Source: Alphaproteobacteria bacterium
GTDB taxonomy: Bacteria > Pseudomonadota > Alphaproteobacteria > JAJFFI01
Assembly: GCA_021776755.1 (NCBI GenBank)
Contig: JAJFFI010000042.1
Location: forward strand, 1 to 6,684
Length of the DNA: 6,684 nt
Direction: 5' to 3'
Position numbers and translations under genes: made by a program. Positions 1-6,327 of this stretch are shown here, in pieces. The notes beneath the pieces were generated by a model, which saw only the letters and a list, made by a program, of their open reading frames with translations, was not told the DNA's origin and ran no database searches. Positions within the stretch are counted from its first letter, which is position 1; the number at the start of each line of letters is the position of its first letter.

Positions 1-1620
1 CAGCGGCTCGACGGCTTCGCCGTACTTGCCAAGCTTGTAGAGCACCCACCCGAGGCTATCGACGATATAGCCGTCGTCGGGGCGCTGGGCCACGGCCTTC
101 TCGATCATGCCGCGGGCCTTTTTGAGGTTCAGGCCCTTCTCGACCCAGCTGTAGCCGAGATAGTTCAGGACGTAAGGCTGATCGGGCTCAAGCTCGAGTG
201 CCTTGAGGAAATCCTTCTCGGCGCGTTCCCATTTCTTGGCGCGCTCAAGCGCAATGCCGCGCGAATAGTAGAGCGCCCAGCGGTACTTCGCGGACCCCTC
301 GCCCTGGGCTTCGACTCTCTCAAAGGCGCGGTCGTAGGCTTTCACCGCCTCGGGGAAACGTTCCTTGGCGCGGAGTGTGTCGCCCATCTGGATCAGAGGA
401 TCGGCATCACGCTTGCGCTCCTGGGAGAGGCGCTCGAGTTCGCGGATCGATGCGTCGATCTTCTCGAGCCGCACGAGCGTTTCGGCGAGGCGCAGGCGCG
501 CGGACCAGTTGAGGGGCGATTTCTCGCTGACCCGGCGCAGCGTTGCCGCGGCCTCCTCGTAGAGCTCGTTGCTGGCCTGCACTTCCGCGATCAGCATGAG
601 CGCGATATCAAAATCGGGGTGCGCAATCAGCGCGAGGCGGCCGTAGATCATGGCGCGCTTTGCCGCGTTCTCGCGGAAGAAGACGCTGGCTAGATCGAAC
701 ATCGCCTCGGCGAGGCCATCTCGGGCGGAAGCCACCGTCGGCGGAATTTCGGCGCCTGAGACGAGCTGGCGCTTGAGTTCCTGCAGCAGATCGGAGCGCG
801 GATTGTTCTCGAGATAGGCCTCGACCAGCTCGATCGCCTCAGGGCGCTTACCGTTCCGGGCAAGGAACGAGGCGTGGGCTGCGACCAGGCGCGCCGGCGG
901 CTGGGCATTCGCGCCCGAAGCTTCCTTGTAACTCTCGGCCGCTTTTTCGGCGTCGCCCTTCAGGTCGTACATCAGCGCCAGATGCAGATCGTAAAACGTC
1001 TTGAAGCCGTGTTCACTCTTCTCGTCGAGAAGCGATTTTACAGCCTCGTCCTTCTTGCCCTGGCCAAAGCGGGCCCAGGCGAGCGCCATCGGCACGACGA
1101 TATCGCTTAGCCCCTGGCGGGGCAGTTTGCGGAAATGGGGTTCGGCCTCGTCGTAGCGGTCCTGGCCTGCAGCCCAGACGGCGAGCGTCATGCGCGCCAT
1201 CGCCGAGTCGGGGTTCTTCTTCAGGATGCGCTCGGACAGCGCGACCGCTTCCTTGACTCGCCCGTCACTGAGCGTGAGCAGCATCGTGCGATCGAGCAGC
1301 GCCGGATTTTCCGGGTCCGATTCGAGAAGCCGCAGATAGAAATCCGCGGCCGCGCCGAAATCGTTCTCGGCTTCGGCATGGCGCCCGGCGAGATAGCTGC
1401 CAACCCGCGAGCGGATGCGGAGCGGGCCGCCGGCGGCCTCGACCTTGCCCTTTGCGGCAGCCGCGAGTTTCGCGGGCGTCTCGCCGCCTGACTGATTTTC
1501 CGGGTCATCGCCACAGGCGGCAAGCGCCAGTACCGCCGCGAAAATTGCAGCGAGTCCTGCGGCGGTACGCGCCTTGGCGCTGGTCGGACAGGAGGGCTGG
1601 CGGGTCAAAATGTCGGTCAT
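1..1620 (-). CDS. TPR-repeat outer-membrane lipoprotein, C-terminus cut by window edge
   Basis: The frame is open for 540 codons from the ATG at 1620 to the left edge, so the C-terminus is missing. The N-terminus is a lipoprotein signal: basic residues up to R18, a hydrophobic stretch at about 21-35 and a lipobox L33-A34-A35-C36. The residue after the cysteine is Gly rather than Asp, which by the E. coli sorting rule favours the outer membrane. After an Ala/Gly-rich linker come helical TPR-like repeats, degenerate at about 83-150 and 200-275 and canonical near the end (about 448-482, 483-517 and 518 onward, with WERAEKDFLKALELEPD and YLGYSWVEKG). TPRs bind proteins, so an adaptor or scaffold role is likely; the general plan resembles LbcA of Pseudomonas, which presents substrates to the CtpA protease, but that link is only a hypothesis. 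I chose the 1620 start because AGGA lies 4 bases upstream and it gives a normal signal length. An in-frame ATG at 1743 would put the lipobox at residue 77. Confidence 0.9.
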   Translation of the reverse strand, partial: MTDILTRQPSCPTSAKARTAAGLAAIFAAVLALAACGDDPENQSGGETPAKLAAAAKGKVEAAGGPLRIRSRVGSYLAGRHAEAENDFGAAADFYLRLLESDPENPALLDRTMLLTLSDGRVKEAVALSERILKKNPDSAMARMTLAVWAAGQDRYDEAEPHFRKLPRQGLSDIVVPMALAWARFGQGKKDEAVKSLLDEKSEHGFKTFYDLHLALMYDLKGDAEKAAESYKEASGANAQPPARLVAAHASFLARNGKRPEAIELVEAYLENNPRSDLLQELKRQLVSGAEIPPTVASARDGLAEAMFDLASVFFRENAAKRAMIYGRLALIAHPDFDIALMLIAEVQASNELYEEAAATLRRVSEKSPLNWSARLRLAETLVRLEKIDASIRELERLSQERKRDADPLIQMGDTLRAKERFPEAVKAYDRAFERVEAQGEGSAKYRWALYYSRGIALERAKKWERAEKDFLKALELEPDQPYVLNYLGYSWVEKGLNLKKARGMIEKAVAQRPDDGYIVDSLGWVLYKLGKYGEAVEPL

Positions 1621-1624
1621 TTCA

Positions 1625-1628
1625 TCCT
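1625..1628 (-). promoter_or_regulatory. Ribosome binding site of the TPR lipoprotein
   Basis: On the minus strand AGGA is followed by TGAA and then the ATG at 1620. The spacing is short but workable. It supports this start over the in-frame ATG at 1743, which has no purine-rich Shine-Dalgarno sequence before it. Confidence 0.5.
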
Positions 1629-1653
1629 GACAGATTACAGCTGGAAAGAGAGG

Positions 1654-1672
1654 CTGGCCGGCAGCCGGCCGG
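1654..1672 (-). other. GC-rich hairpin in the leader of the TPR lipoprotein
   Basis: Bases 1654-1660 can pair with 1666-1672 (CTGGCCG with CGGCCGG, including one T-G wobble), leaving a 5-base loop. It lies 34 bases upstream of the start codon at 1620. No T-run follows on the minus strand, so it is not a convincing terminator. It may be chance pairing in GC-rich DNA or a leader structure. Confidence 0.2.
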
Positions 1673-1770
1673 TTGCAGGCGTGCGGCCAAGTATTCGGTT
1701 CGCGCGCAAACCCCGTGCTCGCATCGCAATGTGGCGGCGACATGACCAGCACGCGCCGCGCGGTTGCACA

Positions 1771-1779
1771 ATTATATCA
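1771..1779 (-). promoter_or_regulatory. Extended -10 promoter element overlapping the ETF-QO stop codon
   Basis: Read on the minus strand the bases are TGATATAAT: a perfect -10 hexamer preceded by the TGn extension, and the TGA is also the ETF-QO stop codon. It points at the TPR lipoprotein. A start about 7 bases downstream would fall near 1764 and give a leader of about 144 bases. No good -35 hexamer is visible 16-18 bases upstream, which extended -10 promoters can tolerate. The sequence match is seen directly; its use as a promoter is inference. Confidence 0.4.
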
Positions 1780-3423
1780 CATGTTCGGATAGTTCGGACC
1801 ACCGCCCCCTTCAGGTGTGACCCAGTTGATGTTCTGGGTCGGGTCCTTGATGTCGCAGGTCTTGCAGTGGACGCAGTTATGCGCGTTGATCAGCAGCACC
1901 GGATTGCTGCCATCGTCGTTGCGGACGATCTCGTAGACGCCGGCCGGGCAGTATCGCTGCTCGGGGGCGTCGTATTTCGGCAGGTTGTAATCGACCGCCA
2001 CCGACGGGTCCTTCAACACCAGATGGACGGGCTGATTCTCCTCGTGGTTGGTGTTCGAGAGATACACCGAGGACAGCCGGTCGAAGGTGATTACGCCATC
2101 CGGTTTCGGATAGTCGATCTCCGGACACTGATCGGCGGGCTTCAGGGTCTCGTGATCCTTGTGCCCGTGCGAAAACGTCCAGGGTGCGCTACCGCGCAGC
2201 AGGACCTGGTCGATCCCGGTATAAAGCGTGCCGCCCCAGAGACCCCATTTGAACGACGGCCGGACGTTCCGCGCCTTGTGTAACTCATCGTGCACCCACG
2301 AGCCGTTAAACGCCGTCTGATACCCGGTGAGCCGGTTCGAGGCGTCGGCGTCGGCCAGCGATTCGAAGACCGCCTCGGCCGCCAGCATGCCGGATTTCAT
2401 TGCTGTATGCGTGCCCTTGATCTTGGGCATGTTGAGCGTGCCTGCCTCGCAGCCGATCAGCACGCCGCCCGGGAACGCAAGCTGCGGCAGCGACTGCAAG
2501 CCGCCTTCATTGAGCGCCCGGGCGCCATAGGAGATGCGCTTGCCGCCTTCAAAATACGGGCGGATTTTTGGATGCAGCTTGAAGCGCTGGAATTCGTGGA
2601 ACGGACTGAGATGCGGATTCTCGTAATCGAGGCCGACGACGAAGCCCACCGCGACCTGATTGTCCTCAAGATGGTAGAGGAACGAGCCGCCGTAGGTATC
2701 GGTGCCAAGCGGCCAGCCGGCTGTGTGCACAACGAGGCCCTGCCGGTGCTGTTCGGGGTCGATCTCCCAGAGTTCCTTGAGGCCGATACCATAGGTCTGC
2801 GGCTCGGCATCGGCGCGGAGACCGAACTTCTCCATCAGCTGCTTGCCGAGGCTCCCGCGGCAGCCTTCGCCGAAGAAGGTGTATTTCGCGCGGAGCTCGA
2901 TGCCCGGCTGATAGTTCGCGGTCTGCTCGCCGTCGCGGCCCACACCCATATCGCCGGTGGCAACGCCGGCGACCGCGCCGTCATCGGTGTAAAGGACCTC
3001 GGCGGCGGCAAACCCGGGATAGATCTCGACGCCGGCCGCCTCTGCCTGTTCCCCGAGCCAGCGGCAGAAATTTCCGAGGCTGATGATGTAGTTGCCATGG
3101 TTCTGCATCGGCGGCGGCAGCAGCGCATTCGGCACGCCGAAACCGCCGCTCTCGGTCAGGAACATGAATTTCTCATCGGAAACCGGCGCGTTGAGCGGCG
3201 CGCCTTTTTCCTTCCAGTCGGGGATCAGCTCGTTGAGCGCGCGCGGCTCCAGCACCGCCCCCGACAGGATGTGCGCTCCGATCTCGGAGCCTTTCTCGAG
3301 AATACAGACCGCGACCTCGCGCCCGGCTTCTTCCGCGAGCTGCTTGAGGCGGATGGCCGCGGCAAGCCCGGCCGGGCCGCCGCCGACGATCACCACATCG
3401 TATTCCATGAATTCGCGTTCCAT
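1777..3423 (-). CDS. Electron transfer flavoprotein-ubiquinone oxidoreductase (ETF-QO)
   Basis: Complete, 548 residues, the usual length for bacterial ETF-QO. The enzyme takes electrons from reduced ETF, loaded by acyl-CoA and amino-acid dehydrogenases, and reduces ubiquinone at the inner membrane; it carries FAD and one 4Fe-4S cluster. The N-terminus has the dinucleotide fold ([14 protein letters not shown] at 10-23, with G14, G16 and G19). Other family blocks are [12 protein letters not shown] (49-60), [14 protein letters not shown] (183-196), TYGGSFLYH (243-251, near the quinone site by analogy) and [20 protein letters not shown] (324-343). The C-terminal ferredoxin-like part has C492, C517, C520 and C523; the 25-3-3 spacing matches what I recall for the mammalian enzyme, and the typical [10 protein letters not shown] ending follows. 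The start at 3423 has GGAGGGG just upstream; M6 lacks such a site. The next gene on this strand is the TPR lipoprotein 156 bases on; the glycosylase gene diverges upstream. No etfA or etfB is in the window. The family is secure. Confidence 0.97.
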   Translation of the reverse strand: MEREFMEYDVVIVGGGPAGLAAAIRLKQLAEEAGREVAVCILEKGSEIGAHILSGAVLEPRALNELIPDWKEKGAPLNAPVSDEKFMFLTESGGFGVPNALLPPPMQNHGNYIISLGNFCRWLGEQAEAAGVEIYPGFAAAEVLYTDDGAVAGVATGDMGVGRDGEQTANYQPGIELRAKYTFFGEGCRGSLGKQLMEKFGLRADAEPQTYGIGLKELWEIDPEQHRQGLVVHTAGWPLGTDTYGGSFLYHLEDNQVAVGFVVGLDYENPHLSPFHEFQRFKLHPKIRPYFEGGKRISYGARALNEGGLQSLPQLAFPGGVLIGCEAGTLNMPKIKGTHTAMKSGMLAAEAVFESLADADASNRLTGYQTAFNGSWVHDELHKARNVRPSFKWGLWGGTLYTGIDQVLLRGSAPWTFSHGHKDHETLKPADQCPEIDYPKPDGVITFDRLSSVYLSNTNHEENQPVHLVLKDPSVAVDYNLPKYDAPEQRYCPAGVYEIVRNDDGSNPVLLINAHNCVHCKTCDIKDPTQNINWVTPEGGGGPNYPNM

Positions 3424-3425
3424 AG

Positions 3426-3432
3426 CCCCTCC
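3426..3432 (-). promoter_or_regulatory. Strong ribosome binding site of ETF-QO
   Basis: On the minus strand GGAGGGG ends two bases before the ATG at 3423, so the GGAGG core sits 4 bases from it. The alternative ATG five codons in would be 19 bases away from the core, so this site decides the start. Confidence 0.75.
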
Positions 3433-3509
3433 AGGCTTTCCGGCGACTGTTCCGACGTCGATCGAGGTCTTCGGGGGCGGAAACTATCCGCGCCAGCGCA
3501 GGATTTCTA

Positions 3510-3528
3510 TAACATACCTGACTTGTTA
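3510..3528. promoter_or_regulatory. Possible operator: inverted repeat TAACA-N9-TGTTA
   Basis: TAACA at 3510-3514 is mirrored by TGTTA at 3524-3528 around a 9-base centre, in the AT-rich patch where promoter elements for both genes would lie. Five-base arms 14 bases apart suit a dimeric repressor bound across about 1.5 helical turns, but arms this short also occur by chance. Confidence 0.25.
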
Positions 3529-3570
3529 CCATAGCGGGAATGCGACCCCCGTCTTCGGGAGCGCGACCGG

Positions 3571-3585
3571 GGCGGAAATGCCGCC
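3571..3585 (+). other. Small hairpin just before the glycosylase start
   Basis: GGCGG, loop AAATG, CCGCC: a perfect 5-base-pair stem ending 9 bases before the ATG at 3595. It directly abuts the weak GGAAA that would act as ribosome binding site, so it could affect translation initiation. The stem is short and the local DNA is GC-rich. Confidence 0.25.
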
Positions 3586-3594
3586 GGAAACGGG

Positions 3595-4437
3595 ATGATG
3601 GACCGAAATCGACAGGACATGCTGGCCGCCCTTGCCTGGCAATGCGAGGCCGGCGCTGACGAGGCCATCGGCGAGATGCCGGTGGATCGCTACGCGGTGG
3701 CCGCGGATGCCCGTACGCTTGCGGATGCGGGAACGACCGCGGAAGCTAAGGTGCCAGCCCCGGCGCCCGCCGCCGCGCGACCGCGCCCGCAGGCGGCCCC
3801 GCGCATCGAGTCCCCCGATGAAACCGCCCGCGAAGCCCGTACGCTCGCCGATGCCGCCGACAGCCTCGAAGCACTGCGCGCCGCGGTCGATGAGTTTGAC
3901 GGCTGTGCGCTCAAGGAGACCGCGACCAACCTCGTGTTTTCCGACGGGACGCCGGAGGGGCGGGTGATGTTTGTCGGCGAAGCGCCGGGTGGCGACGAGG
4001 ACCGGCAGGGCAAGCCCTTCGTTGGCGTCAGCGGGCAACTGCTCGATAAAATGGTTTCGTGCATCGGACTCGACCGCGAGACCGGGTTCTACATCACCAA
4101 TATCCTCTTCTGGCGCCCCCCCGGGAACCGCAACCCGACGCCGATGGAGATCGCCGTCTGCCGGCCCTTCGTCGAGCGCCACATCGAACTGGTGAAACCG
4201 GAGGTCTTGGTCTGCGTCGGCGGCACGGCTGCCAAGACCCTGCTCGACAAGACGGACGGCATCACAAAACTCCGCGGCCGCTGGTTCGACTACCGGACCC
4301 CCGGCATGGCGGCGCGCGACGAGCCCGCGATCCCCGCGATGACCTTGTTCCACCCGGCCTACCTGCTGCGCACACCAGGCCAGAAGCGCCTCGCCTGGCG
4401 GGATTTGTTGGCGCTGAAGGCAAAGCTTGACGATTGA
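3595..4437 (+). CDS. Family-4-like uracil-DNA glycosylase with incomplete Fe-S cysteine set
   Basis: Complete, 280 residues. Family 4 enzymes excise uracil from DNA to start base-excision repair in the cytoplasm. The catalytic core fills about 100-278: [17 protein letters not shown] (128-144, the glycosylase motif), [18 protein letters not shown] (166-183, with N169 where the uracil-binding Asn is expected), [14 protein letters not shown] (204-217) and the second active-site motif HPAYLLR (253-259), then [15 protein letters not shown]. Classical members bind a 4Fe-4S cluster through four Cys. Here only C104 and C189 sit at expected places; F101 and W173 occupy the other two. The first 95 residues are an extension: a helix rich in Ala/Glu (5-27), then an Ala/Pro linker (about 50-70), with ARTLADA occurring at 39-45 and again at 81-87. 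Start: ATGATG at 3595/3598 after a weak GGAAA. It diverges from ETF-QO. The superfamily is secure; the exact subfamily and activity are less so. Confidence 0.92.
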   Translation: MMDRNRQDMLAALAWQCEAGADEAIGEMPVDRYAVAADARTLADAGTTAEAKVPAPAPAAARPRPQAAPRIESPDETAREARTLADAADSLEALRAAVDEFDGCALKETATNLVFSDGTPEGRVMFVGEAPGGDEDRQGKPFVGVSGQLLDKMVSCIGLDRETGFYITNILFWRPPGNRNPTPMEIAVCRPFVERHIELVKPEVLVCVGGTAAKTLLDKTDGITKLRGRWFDYRTPGMAARDEPAIPAMTLFHPAYLLRTPGQKRLAWRDLLALKAKLDD

Positions 4438-4489
4438 GGTGTCGCCGCCGAGGTCAAAAAGATGCGGACGTCCGTGCTAATGTGGAGAC

Positions 4490-4526
4490 GAGGCATTGCA
4501 TCAATTGCTTAGTGATGCCTCATTTT
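4490..4526 (+). terminator. Weak candidate terminator after the glycosylase gene
   Basis: GAGGCAT (4490-4496) pairs with ATGCCTC (4515-4521) around an 18-base loop, and ATTTT follows at 4522-4526. The stem is perfect over 7 pairs and a T-G wobble can extend it inward. The long loop and only four T residues make it weak for an intrinsic terminator. It begins 53 bases after the glycosylase stop. Confidence 0.35.
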
Positions 4527-4528
4527 AA

Positions 4529-4543
4529 GCCGGATTTTCCGGC
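4529..4543. other. Inverted repeat GCCGGA-TTT-TCCGGC
   Basis: A 6-base-pair perfect stem with a 3-base loop, directly after the T-run of the preceding hairpin and 35 bases before the lytic transglycosylase start. No T-run follows it on the plus strand; on the minus strand it is followed by TTAAAA. It could be part of a two-stem terminator, a leader hairpin or an operator. Confidence 0.3.
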
Positions 4544-4577
4544 ACACTCTACCTACTCGCAACCCAGCTGAAACCAG

Positions 4578-6269
4578 ATGATCGCAACGCTTGGAACAAT
4601 CAGGAGATCGAACCGCAGGCGGCGCGCCGGGACTCCGGCCGGGCGCCGCCATGTCCTGTTCGGCATTGCCACGCTCGGAATGATCGGCAGCGTGACCGGG
4701 CTTCTGCTCGCCTCGACCGTTACCGAATTCGCCCCAGGCGGCGCCCTGAAGGCATCGCTCGCGGCCTATCAGGCCGAGCAGCGCGCGCGCCTCGCTGTCG
4801 AGACCAACGCCTTCACGCCGACGGTTCTGAGCGGAATCGACGCGATCACTTATCGCAAGATGTTCAGGCTCTTGCGCGACGGGAAAACCGGAGAAGCGCG
4901 CGCACTCGCGTCCGAACTCACCGACAACAGCCTGGTCGAGGTCGTTTTTTCGAAAGCCCCTGGCAAACCGGAACAGGGTGAATATCGGGCAACCCGGGAA
5001 GAACGCAAGGAACTGACCCGCCGTCCGCACAGCTCGGACGCGAAACCGGTCGAACGCATGAGCACGCTCGCGCAAGAGCCGAAAGGCAGTGCGGCGGCCG
5101 AACTGTTTTTCACGGGCCAGTATTCGCGCGCCTTTCTGGTCGCCCGCGAGCAATTGGTGGTCGACAAGGACGATCCGGAAGCGCAATGGCTTGCGGGGCT
5201 TTCGGCCTGGCGTCTCGCGGAATACCGGCAGGCATCGCAGCATTTCTCGGCAATTGCCAAAGCCGAGAAGGTCGACGACTGGCGCCGGGCGGCCGGTGCA
5301 TTCTGGGCCGCGCGTGCCTTCATGCGCAGTGATCGACCGGCGGAGGTCAGCCCGCACTTCGCCATCGCCGCCGGCTATCCACGGACTTTCTACGGCCTGC
5401 TGGCCGGGCGCGCGCTTGGCGTATTGCCCCGGCTCAACTGGAGCATTCCGCAGCTCGACAAGGCCGCGATCGAACGGTTGCAATCCCTGCCTGCCGGCAA
5501 GCGCGGGCTGGCGCTGCTGCAGGTCGGTGAAACCGGGTTCGCCGAACAGGAGTTTCTTAATCTGGCCCGCGGCGCAAACCGGGAGCTGACCCAGTCGGTG
5601 CTCGCCGTCGCCGCCAAGACTGGCATGGCCGAAGTGCAGTTCCAGCTCGGCAACCAGGTGCGCGACAGCGAAGGCCGGCCCTATGACACCGCCCTCTTCC
5701 CGCTGCCGTCGTGGCGTCCTCCGGGCGGGTTCGGCGTCGACCGGGCCCTGGTCTTTGGCGTGATGCGACAGGAAAGCCAGTTCCGCACCGACGCCGTGAG
5801 CCCCGCCGGCGCACGCGGACTGATGCAGATCATGCCCGCCACTGCGGGCTTTATCGCCCGCGACAAGTCGCTCGAGGGCGCGGGGCGGGACCGCCTTTAC
5901 GACGCCGAATACAACATCATGCTGGGCCAGAAATACCTCGCCTATCTGCTCGAGCAGAAGGAGATTGAGGGCAATCTGTTCCTGCTGGCAGCCGCCTACA
6001 ACGGCGGCATCGGCAATGTCGCCAAATGGCGGAAAGACATGGATCAACACAAGGATCCTTTGATGTTCATCGAAAGCATCCCGTTCGCCGAGACCCGTCT
6101 TTACGTCGAGCGCGTGCTGACCAATATCTGGATGTACCGCATCCGCCTCGAACAGCGCGCCCCGTCGCTCGATCGACTGGCCGAGGGCGGGTGGCCGGTA
6201 TACCGGCCGGTCGAGGAGAACCTCGAAGGCGCGCCCAATGTGATTGCCGAGCAGGCCGCCACCGAATAG
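4578..6269 (+). CDS. Slt-type lytic transglycosylase, periplasmic or inner-membrane anchored
   Basis: Complete, 563 residues. Lytic transglycosylases of this type (GH23) cleave the MurNAc-GlcNAc bond of peptidoglycan, leaving 1,6-anhydro-MurNAc ends. The N-terminus is arginine-rich (eight Arg in the first 24 residues), followed by a hydrophobic segment at about 26-48 that acts as signal peptide or anchor; no lipobox is present. Residues about 80-370 are helical and resemble the superhelical part of Slt70, with AAGAFWAARAFMRSDRP (238-254) and AAGYPRTFYGLLAGRALG (264-281). The catalytic SLT domain covers about 385-525: VMRQESQF with catalytic E399, SPAGARGLMQIMPATA (408-423), AAYNGG (472-477) and IPFAETRLYVERV (501-513). 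It is shorter than E. coli Slt70 (about 645), mostly in the N-terminal half. A TGA lies in frame 9 bases upstream of the ATG, so 4578 is the first possible start; its ribosome binding site is weak. moaB follows after 58 bases without a terminator, so the two may be co-transcribed. Confidence 0.95.
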   Translation: MIATLGTIRRSNRRRRAGTPAGRRHVLFGIATLGMIGSVTGLLLASTVTEFAPGGALKASLAAYQAEQRARLAVETNAFTPTVLSGIDAITYRKMFRLLRDGKTGEARALASELTDNSLVEVVFSKAPGKPEQGEYRATREERKELTRRPHSSDAKPVERMSTLAQEPKGSAAAELFFTGQYSRAFLVAREQLVVDKDDPEAQWLAGLSAWRLAEYRQASQHFSAIAKAEKVDDWRRAAGAFWAARAFMRSDRPAEVSPHFAIAAGYPRTFYGLLAGRALGVLPRLNWSIPQLDKAAIERLQSLPAGKRGLALLQVGETGFAEQEFLNLARGANRELTQSVLAVAAKTGMAEVQFQLGNQVRDSEGRPYDTALFPLPSWRPPGGFGVDRALVFGVMRQESQFRTDAVSPAGARGLMQIMPATAGFIARDKSLEGAGRDRLYDAEYNIMLGQKYLAYLLEQKEIEGNLFLLAAAYNGGIGNVAKWRKDMDQHKDPLMFIESIPFAETRLYVERVLTNIWMYRIRLEQRAPSLDRLAEGGWPVYRPVEENLEGAPNVIAEQAATE

Positions 6270-6327
6270 GAAATTTCACTGGGCCGCATATTTCGAGGCC
6301 GCTTTCCCAAATCTGGACACCCAGCCC

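Larger units (their letters stand above)
3424..3594. promoter_or_regulatory. Divergent intergenic region between ETF-QO and the uracil-DNA glycosylase
   Basis: These 171 bases must hold the 5' signals of both divergent genes. Most is GC-rich, with an AT-richer patch at about 3503-3534. Within the patch TATAAC (3508-3513, plus strand) and, on the minus strand, a TGT-TATAGA extended -10-like string are present, but neither has a convincing -35 partner. I cannot place transcription starts. Confidence 0.45.
4438..4577. other. Intergenic gap between glycosylase and lytic transglycosylase
   Basis: The 140 bases hold a perfect 10-base palindrome CGGACGTCCG (4465-4474) and two inverted repeats listed separately. 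I find no good -35/-10 pair for the lytic transglycosylase and no small gene with a plausible ribosome binding site. If the first inverted repeat terminates, a promoter for the downstream gene should lie between it and 4578. Confidence 0.4.

Noticed and set aside
1783..1798. Tandem GTTCGGA repeat near the ETF-QO stop, considered as a binding site
   Set aside because: It encodes the conserved PNYPN ending of ETF-QO, which explains the repetition.
2290..3534. 414-codon plus-strand open frame over ETF-QO, with a 200-codon one (1681-2283) before it
   Set aside because: Both are in codon register with ETF-QO and are split by a single rare TTA leucine codon at 2281-2283. The ETF-QO frame is unambiguous, so these are codon-use shadows.
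3526..4353. 275-codon minus-strand open frame over the glycosylase and divergent region
   Set aside because: Again in codon register with the sense gene and without family motifs; the sense frame carries the glycosylase motifs.
3595..4437. Assignment of the glycosylase to the UDGX subfamily, which crosslinks to DNA
   Set aside because: The characteristic R-loop insertion with KRRIH is absent; the corresponding stretch reads KLRGRWF (225-231).
4590..4725. Twin-arginine export signal on the lytic transglycosylase
   Set aside because: The best match, GRRHVLFG, lacks the conserved residues of the Tat consensus, so I did not annotate it as a Tat signal.
4509..6050. 513-codon open frame on the minus strand over the lytic transglycosylase
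   Set aside because: It is in exact codon register with the sense gene, so its stops would need sense TTA, CTA or TCA codons, which are rare in this GC-rich DNA. Its protein shows no recognisable motif, while the sense frame has a full SLT domain.
6282..6302. GGCCGC repeated at 6282-6287 and 6297-6302 between the lytic transglycosylase and moaB, considered as a terminator
   Set aside because: The copies are direct, not inverted, and no T-run follows, so they cannot form a terminator stem.
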